Shown here piece after piece: positions 1 to 5,274 of a DNA stretch of 10,367 nucleotides. The stretch's first letter is position 1, and each line of letters opens with the position of its first letter. Source of the DNA: Prevotella sp. (GTDB taxonomy: Bacteria > Bacteroidota > Bacteroidia > Bacteroidales > Bacteroidaceae); contig JAEENF010000002.1 in assembly GCA_016283605.1 (NCBI GenBank), positions 1 to 10,367 of the forward strand, in the 5' to 3' direction. Both the position numbers and the translations under genes were made by a program. Below the pieces are notes generated by a model that was given only the letters and a program-made list of their open reading frames with translations, searched no databases and was not told where the DNA came from.

Positions 1-1306
1 AGGGCTTGGGATTCTCGCCGATGATTTCCGCAATACGGGCGGCGAGCTTGTTACCACGGTAGTTATAGGCCGAGGAATGGGTCACGGCACCGCCGCTGTA
101 ATAGAGGGCGTCGCTGGCCCAGATGCAGCAATAGGCGTCGTAGAGATGGTCGCCGTCGGGATCGAAGTTCCGCTTCTCCCACGCCAGATGCGACACGATG
201 ACGGGCCACATCTTCTTCATATAGAGGGTGTCGGCATCGTACTGGAAGTGCCAGAGCAACTCGTCGATATAGTTCAGGTTCATATCGTAGTGGTGCATCT
301 GGTCGTTGCGTTCAGGATTGCGACAGATATAGCCGTTGGAGTACATCTGCGTACCCCATTTCTTCTCGGCACGGGCGAGGTTCATCTGGGGATCTTGAGA
401 CGGGTGGGGGATGGTCGGCTTGACTTTCGTCACCTGACTCTTGGCGTAGGCATCGAAATGACTGACGGCACGGTCGGGCCAGCCGAGGACATCACCGAGA
501 TAACCCGCACGCCAGCCTGCCAGGGGCATACGCCAACCAATGCAGCCGTGTAGCCAGGTCTGTCCGTCCCAGTCGCCGTCAGCGGCGAGAGTCAGGGCTC
601 CACCCAGAGTGTTGATATAGGGGTCGGGGGTGCGGAAGATGATCTTTTCAGAGAGGGCGAGGCCGTGAAGGCGGGCCTTCTTGTAGGTCTGATCGCCGGT
701 CTGATCGTCCAGAGGCTTCACGACATTGAGATCGACCTCCAGATAGGTCTGCTTCGAACTGAGTGGCACGTCGACGGTCTGCAGAGGCTCACCGGAGGGG
801 TCGAAACAGTTGGGCTTGTCAACGCCGAGGTCGCCATTGCGTTGCAGCTTCGGTTCGGCGATGTGACTGACAAGGACTTTGATCTGTCCCTGAAGGCGAG
901 AGGCGGAGAATCGCCAGATGGCGGCTTCACGGTCGGGGAGGGCGATGACGGAGATCTTCACCTGTGCACCTCGCCAGTCGTCATGACTCAGCGTATAGTC
1001 GCGTCGACCGTAGATATAACTCGCGCGACAGTCTATGGCCGGGTCTTCCAGAGGATAGGTCTTGCCGTTCGTCTCCAGCACCAGACGGATATTGCGATGA
1101 TGGTCTTTCTTCGCTACGGCAAAGATGGGACGGTCGGAGGTCTCTAAACGCCAGTCGGTGTGACTGCCATAGAGGGCACGGGTGTAACGGTTGTTGCCAT
1201 TGTCGCAGACGAAGGCATCTGCCAGCGGTTGATACTGCTGTGAACGCTTCTGGGCATATAACGAGATACCGACGAGCAGGGTTAAAAAGAATAATATTCT
1301 CCTCAT
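1..1306 (-). CDS. Exported DUF4450-like protein, putative glycoside hydrolase (partial, 3' end outside window)
   Basis: The reverse strand stays open from an ATG at 1306 to the window edge, giving 435 codons and no stop. The protein starts with a clear signal peptide: MRR, then a hydrophobic stretch to about residue 16, then LYAQ, so cleavage is likely near residue 18 and the protein is exported to the periplasm or surface. Residues 20-225 look like a beta-rich N-terminal domain. From about residue 226 (TPDPYINTLGGAL) to 435 the sequence is helical and rich in Trp/His/Asp (WLHGCIGWRMPLAGWR, HHYDMNLNYIDELLWH, FDPDGDHLYDAY, GGAVTHSSAYNY), typical of an (alpha/alpha)6-barrel sugar-active enzyme. 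From memory this matches large Bacteroidetes proteins labelled DUF4450, found in polysaccharide-utilisation loci. That name and any link to pectin are inference, supported only by the nearby GH28 gene. No Shine-Dalgarno is visible, and the promoter sits almost on the ATG. Confidence 0.75.
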   Translation of the reverse strand, partial: MRRILFFLTLLVGISLYAQKRSQQYQPLADAFVCDNGNNRYTRALYGSHTDWRLETSDRPIFAVAKKDHHRNIRLVLETNGKTYPLEDPAIDCRASYIYGRRDYTLSHDDWRGAQVKISVIALPDREAAIWRFSASRLQGQIKVLVSHIAEPKLQRNGDLGVDKPNCFDPSGEPLQTVDVPLSSKQTYLEVDLNVVKPLDDQTGDQTYKKARLHGLALSEKIIFRTPDPYINTLGGALTLAADGDWDGQTWLHGCIGWRMPLAGWRAGYLGDVLGWPDRAVSHFDAYAKSQVTKVKPTIPHPSQDPQMNLARAEKKWGTQMYSNGYICRNPERNDQMHHYDMNLNYIDELLWHFQYDADTLYMKKMWPVIVSHLAWEKRNFDPDGDHLYDAYCCIWASDALYYSGGAVTHSSAYNYRGNKLAARIAEIIGENPKP

Positions 1307-1312
1307 GCGGTG

Positions 1313-1344
1313 CAAAAGTACAGAAATATTATGAGATGTGCAAA
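1313..1344 (-). promoter_or_regulatory. Bacteroidetes-type promoter of the DUF4450-like gene
   Basis: On the minus strand TTTG (1344-1341) is followed by exactly 20 nt and then TACTTTTG (1320-1313), a full match to the Bacteroidetes -33/-7 consensus TTTG-N19-21-TAnnTTTG. Transcription should begin about 6-7 nt after the -7 box, around 1306-1307. That is at or next to the predicted start codon, so the message may be leaderless. Confidence 0.75.
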
Positions 1345-1355
1345 CTTTTGGCCAC

Positions 1356-1386
1356 AAAAAAACCGGCTGTCTCCCGACAGCCGGTT
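1356..1386 (-). terminator. Rho-independent terminator ending the short 1356-1500 transcript unit
   Basis: A perfect 10-bp stem (1361-1370 with 1377-1386) closes a 6-nt loop. Read on the minus strand it is followed by a run of seven T, two of them still in the stem. The plus-strand side has no T-run, so orientation is clear. It lies downstream of the promoter at 1505-1536 and just upstream of the DUF4450-like gene promoter. It therefore separates the short unit from that gene, or acts as an attenuator in front of it. Confidence 0.85.
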
Positions 1387-1499
1387 CCTCAAAAAACAAA
1401 CTACTTAAAAACTAATCTACTAAAACAAATCAAAAAAATATCTGTATTTCTTTATTATCTATACTATGTTGCATGAGGGAGACGCTTTTCTCCTTTCTG
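1356..1499 (-). ncRNA. Candidate small RNA or attenuated leader of about 145 nt
   Basis: This interval is bounded by a consensus promoter (-33 at 1533-1536, -7 at 1505-1512) and a strong intrinsic terminator (1356-1386), both on the minus strand. Start and end are estimated from those signals. The only small ORF I see on this strand is 14 codons from an ATG at 1474 to a TGA at 1430-1432 (MQHSIDNKEIQIFF), with no well-placed ribosome-binding site, so a protein product is not supported. The 5' part can form a short GGAGA/TCTCC hairpin; the middle is A/T-rich and looks unstructured; the 3' end is the terminator hairpin. That layout is common for trans-acting small RNAs. It could equally be a regulated leader of the gene starting at 1306, whose expression would need terminator read-through. 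I recognise no known RNA family. Confidence 0.5.
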
Positions 1500-1504
1500 C
1501 GCTG

Positions 1505-1536
1505 CAAAGGTACGGCGATTTCATGGAATTAACAAA
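1505..1536 (-). promoter_or_regulatory. Bacteroidetes-type promoter of the short intergenic transcript
   Basis: On the minus strand TTTG (1536-1533) is followed by exactly 20 nt and TACCTTTG (1512-1505), a perfect fit to the -33/-7 consensus. The predicted start is near 1499. The site lies downstream of the groEL terminator, so it defines a unit separate from groESL. Confidence 0.75.
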
Positions 1537-1580
1537 CGTTTTGCATGTAAATTCGTTGTGTGCGCACAAAAATACCATAA

Positions 1581-1615
1581 AAAAAGGATGGATTTAACTT
1601 TCCATCCCCTTTTTT
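1581..1615 (-). terminator. Terminator of the groESL operon
   Basis: A 7-bp stem (1586-1592 with 1601-1607) with an 8-nt loop is flanked by an A-run (1578-1585) and a T-run (1610-1615). On the minus strand it lies about 70 nt past the groEL stop and is followed by a long T-run. The symmetric flanks mean it could terminate in both directions, but only groEL reads into it here. Confidence 0.8.
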
Positions 1616-1680
1616 GATATATTCGGTTTGCAAAATTATACCATTAAGGCCTCTTTCACAAACACTATTCAATTCTTACT

Positions 1681-3312
1681 TTACATCATTCCTCCCATAC
1701 CTGGGGCACCGCCCATCGGCATAGCAGGCTCCTTCTCGGGTTTGTCAACGATCAGACACTCTGTCGTCAGGAACATACCTGCGATAGAAGCAGCATTCTC
1801 CAGAGCTACACGAGCTACCTTGGCAGGATCGATGACACCGGCCTCACGCAGATCCTCGTAGACATCGGTGCGGGCATTGAAACCGAAGTCGCCCTTGCCC
1901 TCGCGAACCTTCTGAACAACCACAGCACCTTCAGCACCGCCATTGACGGCAATCTGACGCAAAGGCTCCTCGATAGCACGGCAGATGATGTTGATACCGG
2001 TCTGCTCGTCAGCATTGTCACCCTTCAGGCTAGCCAGAGCCTCCTGGGCACGGATGTAGGTGGTACCACCACCAGCTACGACACCTTCCTCGATGGCAGC
2101 ACGGGTAGCGCAGAGAGCATCGTCGACACGATCCTTCTTCTCCTTCATCTCAACCTCAGAGTTAGCGCCTACATAGAGTACTGCAACGCCACCAGCCAAC
2201 TTGGCCAGACGCTCCTGCAGCTTCTCCTTGTCGTAAGAAGAGGTCGTCACCTCAATCTCCTTCTTGATCTGAGCGATACGATCCTGGATGGCCTGCTTGT
2301 CGCCTGCACCGTTCACAATGGTGGTATTGTCCTTAGAGACAGTCACCTTATCGCAAGTACCCAGCATTTCGAGCGTAGCCTGCTCCAACTTGAGACCTTT
2401 CTCCTCGCTGATTACCACACCACCAGTCAGGGTAGCGATATCTTCGAGCATGGCCTTACGACGATCGCCAAAGCCAGGAGCCTTCACAGCGCAAATCTTC
2501 AGACCGCCACGTAAACGGTTGACTACCAATGTAGTCAGGGCTTCTGAGTCAACATCTTCTGCAATCACCAGCAAGGGGCGACCGCTCTCAGCTGCAGGCT
2601 GCAGGATGGGCAGGAAATCCTTGATATTAGAAATTTTCTTGTCGTAGATGAGGATATAAGGATTCTCCATCACGCACTCCATCTTCTCGCTGTCGGTGAT
2701 GAAGTAAGCTGACAGATAACCACGATCGAACTGCATACCCTCTACCACACCGATGTGGGTATCGCGGCTCTTGCTCTCCTCGATGGTGATGACACCATCC
2801 TTTGAGACCTTGCGCATAGCCTCAGCCAAGAGCTCACCGATCTCCTTATCATTGTTGGCAGATACGGTAGCCACCTGTTCGATCTTGTCGTAGTTGTCGC
2901 CTACCTGCTCAGCACTCTTGGCGATGTGCTCAGTCACTGCCTTCACAGCCTTGTCGATACCACGCTTCAGATCCATGGGGTTAGCACCGGCAGTCACGTT
3001 CTTCAGACCCTCGGCCACGATAGCCTGAGCCAGGATGGTAGCGGTGGTGGTACCATCACCAGCGTCGTCGCCGGTCTTAGAAGCCACGCTCTTTACGAGC
3101 TGTGCACCTGTGTTCTCAAACTTGTCCTCGAGTTCGATTTCCTTAGCAACAGTCACACCATCCTTGGTGATCTGCGGAGCACCGAACTTCTTTTCAATCA
3201 CTACGTTACGTCCCTTCGGACCAAGTGTTACTTTAACAGCGTTAGCCAACTGGTCGACACCCTGCTTCATTGCGTCGCGGGCGTCAATATTGAATTTAAT
3301 ATCCTTTGCCAT
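1681..3312 (-). CDS. groEL: Chaperonin GroEL (Hsp60)
   Basis: This encodes the 60-kDa subunit of the cytoplasmic chaperonin, a double heptameric ring that encloses non-native proteins and folds them with ATP and the GroES lid. At 543 residues it is full length. The ATP site is intact: TLGPKGRNV (about 29-37) and GDGTTT (85-90), where Asp86 is the catalytic Asp (Asp87 in E. coli numbering). The chaperonin signature AAIEEGVVAGGGT is present, and the protein ends in a GGM-type tail (GGAPGMGGMM). The start is MAKDIKF, the usual N-terminus. It lies 36 bp downstream of groES on the same strand, as in the standard groESL operon, and a terminator follows about 70 nt after the stop. Nothing suggests damage or transfer. 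Identification is certain. Confidence 0.99.
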   Translation of the reverse strand: MAKDIKFNIDARDAMKQGVDQLANAVKVTLGPKGRNVVIEKKFGAPQITKDGVTVAKEIELEDKFENTGAQLVKSVASKTGDDAGDGTTTATILAQAIVAEGLKNVTAGANPMDLKRGIDKAVKAVTEHIAKSAEQVGDNYDKIEQVATVSANNDKEIGELLAEAMRKVSKDGVITIEESKSRDTHIGVVEGMQFDRGYLSAYFITDSEKMECVMENPYILIYDKKISNIKDFLPILQPAAESGRPLLVIAEDVDSEALTTLVVNRLRGGLKICAVKAPGFGDRRKAMLEDIATLTGGVVISEEKGLKLEQATLEMLGTCDKVTVSKDNTTIVNGAGDKQAIQDRIAQIKKEIEVTTSSYDKEKLQERLAKLAGGVAVLYVGANSEVEMKEKKDRVDDALCATRAAIEEGVVAGGGTTYIRAQEALASLKGDNADEQTGINIICRAIEEPLRQIAVNGGAEGAVVVQKVREGKGDFGFNARTDVYEDLREAGVIDPAKVARVALENAASIAGMFLTTECLIVDKPEKEPAMPMGGAPGMGGMM

Positions 3313-3317
3313 AGTTT

Positions 3318-3351
3318 TAATTCATAATTAATAATTCATAATGCATAATTA
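3318..3351. repeat. A/T-rich repeat in the groES-groEL gap
   Basis: The 36-bp gap holds an 11-nt direct repeat, TAATTCATAAT, at 3318-3328 and 3332-3342, followed by a partial third unit (GCATAATTA, 3343-3351) that runs into the groES stop. The units also form overlapping inverted repeats. Similar ATTATGAATTA-type runs occur in gaps of Prevotella-like genomes as far as I recall. Its role is unknown; it could influence processing or translation of groEL in the shared message. Confidence 0.6.
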
Positions 3352-3621
3352 CTTCTCGATGACGGCGAGGACGTCGCTCTGGCGCATCATCAGATACTTG
3401 GTTCCCTCGAACTCGAGTTCGGTGCCACTGTACTTGCCGTAGAGCACTTCGTCGCCCTCCTTCAGGATCATCTGTTCGTCCTTGGTGCCCTGACCAACGG
3501 CCTTGATGGTGCCGTGGAGGGGTTTTTCCTTTGCGGTATCAGGAATGATGATACCTCCGATCTTTTCTTCTGCAGGGGCTGGCAATACCAGCACGCGGTC
3601 TGCTAATGGTTTGATGTTCAT
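3349..3621 (-). CDS. groES: Co-chaperonin GroES (Hsp10)
   Basis: This encodes the heptameric lid that caps the GroEL ring and closes the folding chamber. Ninety residues is the usual length for the family. It starts with IKPLADRVLV, the conserved GroES N-terminus. The mobile loop that contacts GroEL is seen at about 18-34 (EEKIGGIIIPDTAKEKP), followed by the G-x-V-x-A-V-G strand and GDEVLYGKYSGTE. It is the first gene of the groES-groEL operon. Upstream there is no TAnnTTTG promoter but a sigma-54-like site at 3700-3715 and an inverted repeat at 3663-3692; no CIRCE element is present. The leader is A/T-rich without a Shine-Dalgarno, which is normal in Bacteroidetes. Confidence 0.99.
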   Translation of the reverse strand: MNIKPLADRVLVLPAPAEEKIGGIIIPDTAKEKPLHGTIKAVGQGTKDEQMILKEGDEVLYGKYSGTELEFEGTKYLMMRQSDVLAVIEK

Positions 3622-3662
3622 AATTCTGTTTGTATTTTAATATTAAACCTTATTATATATAT

Positions 3663-3692
3663 AGGCGGAGCCGTCCTATGACCACTCCGCCT
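3663..3692 (-). promoter_or_regulatory. Inverted repeat in the groESL leader region
   Basis: AGGCGGAG (3663-3670) and CTCCGCCT (3685-3692) form a perfect 8-bp stem with a 14-nt loop. It sits between the GH28 stop (3739) and the groES start (3621). If the sigma-54-like site is used, transcription starts near 3689-3690, inside the outer arm, so the message would begin with a stem of about 6 bp at its extreme 5' end. A terminator for the GH28 gene is an alternative, but the sequence after it on the minus strand is alternating TATA, not a T-run. Confidence 0.55.
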
Positions 3693-3699
3693 GTCATTA

Positions 3700-3715
3700 T
3701 GCCAAAACCGTGCCA
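3700..3715 (-). promoter_or_regulatory. Sigma-54-like (-24/-12) promoter upstream of groESL
   Basis: The minus strand reads TGGCACGGTTTTGGCA. Against the sigma-54 consensus TGGCACG-N4-TTGCW the -24 element is perfect and the -12 element has one mismatch; GG and GC are spaced by the required 10 bp. The core AACTTGGCAC is repeated 18 bp upstream (3728-3737), without a matching -12. No TTTG/TAnnTTTG pair is visible before groES, although the other transcription units here have one. Use by RpoN is inference from the match. Confidence 0.5.
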
Positions 3716-3738
3716 AGTTTTATAGTTGTGCCAAGTTG

Positions 3739-5088
3739 TCAGCGATTTGTGCCATTTATTACCACATTCTTCACCGTAGAATTCTCAATCATCGCCTTGT
3801 CAAAGGCATCATTTTCGTCCGTCACATTGATATTCTCGAAGAAGAAGTCCGTTAGGCGATACTTATCCGAGGTACCCACATCGAAGAAATTCTTCGTCTT
3901 CATATCAATGTTCTTAATATAGATATTGTTACATTGTGACAACGGCATATCTGCACGGTCCTCAGGCTTGAAGAACTGTGTCCAGGGACGTACCACGAGG
4001 AATGAACCACACTGGCCTTTGATATCCTCGACCTTCACATATTCATAATGCTGTGGGGTGTCAGGACGCATCTTCAACCAGAGTACACGCGTAGCCGCCT
4101 TCACATCGATACGACGCAGAATCACATTATGGTCAAACAGACTCTCAGAACCGAGCGTCAGACAACCATGCACCTTACCATATATACAATCTTCGATGAT
4201 GATATTCTTATTTGGGCCATTGTCAGGGTCCTGATCTGCCCACGTGCCCTTACCGCCTTTCAACACCACGGCATCATCGTTCACATGCATATAGCAGCCG
4301 TGAATCAGCACATTCTGACACACATCCAGGTCGATGGCATCCGTACTGGGACCGCCACGCTTGGGATCCACAGGTGTCACATTCTCCGTAGGCGCAAAGA
4401 TAAAGCAACCTAGATAGCGCACATTTTCACAACGATACAGATGATTCGTCCAGAAAGGCGAGTTGATAATCTTCACATCCTGCACCGTCACGTTCTTACT
4501 GTTAGATATGTACACGTTACGAGGACGCATCGCCTCCAGGTTTGTGCACTGGGGATTATACTTCCGGCGAATCCAGAACTCTTCCCAATATTTCTGGCCG
4601 TTGCCGTTGATGGTGCCGGGACCGGTGATTGTGAATCCATCCACGCCATCGGCATTCACTAGGGCTGCGAAGTAGTTCAGCGTCTGTCCCTCCATACGCG
4701 TCTTGACAATCTGGAAGTCGCGGATGCGGTCAGAACCTTTTAATTCACCACCTTCTTCTATCAGCAGGTGCGTCTTGGGCTTAAAAAACAACGATCCACT
4801 CAGGAAAGTACCACGCGGAATCACCACAACACCACCACCCTCGGCAGCACACTTGTCGATCACGGCCTGCAGTTCCTTCGTCTGCACTCCATCAGCCCAA
4901 CGGTCCACACCGTAGTCAGTCACAACATAACGCTTCAGTCCACTCACGTCCACACGACTGGTGTCACTGAACCATGCCGGGATCTCCGTCCCATCGGGCC
5001 AAAGTTCCACCGTTTTTACCTTCTTTTTTCCCTCTGCCATCATGCAGCCCACAGCCAGCATCAGGCATAAAATCACAGTCTTTCTCAT
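3739..5088 (-). CDS. Secreted GH28 polygalacturonase / rhamnogalacturonan galacturonidase
   Basis: This is an exported pectin-cleaving enzyme with a right-handed parallel beta-helix fold that hydrolyses alpha-linked galacturonic acid, by inversion as known for GH28. The 449 residues match the family. The N-terminus is a signal peptide (MRKTVILCLMLAVGC); Cys15 after AVG could be a weak lipobox, so it may be a periplasmic or lipid-anchored protein. The start of the catalytic domain is seen at about 53-110 (YVVTDYGV, VVVIPRGTFLSGSL). The GH28 catalytic set is present: STDAID (Asp250, Asp253), NDDAVVLKGG (Asp271, Asp272), VHG (His307) and R334...K339. The STD/VHG forms, in place of the fungal NTD/GHG, suggest the bacterial exo-acting or rhamnogalacturonan branch, but exact specificity cannot be told. 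It has its own promoter, and groES begins 117 bp downstream on the same strand. Confidence 0.93.
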   Translation of the reverse strand: MRKTVILCLMLAVGCMMAEGKKKVKTVELWPDGTEIPAWFSDTSRVDVSGLKRYVVTDYGVDRWADGVQTKELQAVIDKCAAEGGGVVVIPRGTFLSGSLFFKPKTHLLIEEGGELKGSDRIRDFQIVKTRMEGQTLNYFAALVNADGVDGFTITGPGTINGNGQKYWEEFWIRRKYNPQCTNLEAMRPRNVYISNSKNVTVQDVKIINSPFWTNHLYRCENVRYLGCFIFAPTENVTPVDPKRGGPSTDAIDLDVCQNVLIHGCYMHVNDDAVVLKGGKGTWADQDPDNGPNKNIIIEDCIYGKVHGCLTLGSESLFDHNVILRRIDVKAATRVLWLKMRPDTPQHYEYVKVEDIKGQCGSFLVVRPWTQFFKPEDRADMPLSQCNNIYIKNIDMKTKNFFDVGTSDKYRLTDFFFENINVTDENDAFDKAMIENSTVKNVVINGTNR

Positions 5089-5119
5089 TGTCTTTGCGAT
5101 TAGTTTTGTTTTATGGCTG

Positions 5120-5151
5120 CAAAGTTATGAAAAAAAACTGAAAGCACCAAG
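5120..5151 (-). promoter_or_regulatory. Promoter of the GH28 gene
   Basis: On the minus strand CTTG (5151-5148, one base off TTTG) is followed by 20 nt and TAACTTTG (5127-5120), a full -7 match. The predicted start near 5113 leaves a leader of about 25 nt before the ATG at 5088. Confidence 0.7.
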
Positions 5152-5210
5152 ACTTTTTGGGCCTAATAGTAGTAGCAATAGTGGACTTTAGTCAAAAAAA
5201 TGCACTAAGA

Positions 5211-5242
5211 TTTGGTTGTTTCAGTAAAAGTTACTATCTTTG
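5211..5242 (+). promoter_or_regulatory. Promoter of the sppA-lpxK-pnp-thiL operon
   Basis: TTTG (5211-5214), 20 nt, then TATCTTTG (5235-5242): a perfect Bacteroidetes -33/-7 pair. Transcription should start near 5249, leaving about 26 nt before the sppA ATG at 5275. This also rules out the in-frame TTG at 5212 as the start. The GH28 promoter fires the opposite way about 85 bp away. Confidence 0.8.
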
Positions 5243-5274
5243 CAATCTGTTACGTAACCAATTATAGAAACTTT

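Noticed and set aside
77..553. Plus-strand frame of 158 codons
   Set aside because: Antisense shadow of the DUF4450-like coding region, whose minus frame has recognisable motifs.
1430..1474. 14-codon ORF in the small transcript unit as a leader peptide
   Set aside because: No well-placed ribosome site, no regulatory codon run, and A/T-rich sequence makes such ORFs likely by chance.
964..1476. Plus-strand frame of 170 codons across the DUF4450 gene start and the small transcript unit
   Set aside because: It runs antisense to a signal-peptide-bearing gene and through a terminator hairpin; it has no promoter or family resemblance.
3622..3738. CIRCE (HrcA) operator before groES
   Set aside because: No TTAGCACTC-N9-GAGTGCTAA or close variant is present; the inverted repeat at 3663-3692 has a different sequence and spacing.
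5212..5274. Upstream TTG start for sppA adding 21 residues
   Set aside because: That stretch contains the -33 and -7 boxes, and the residues before the ATG at 5275 do not resemble SppA; the membrane segment follows the ATG directly.
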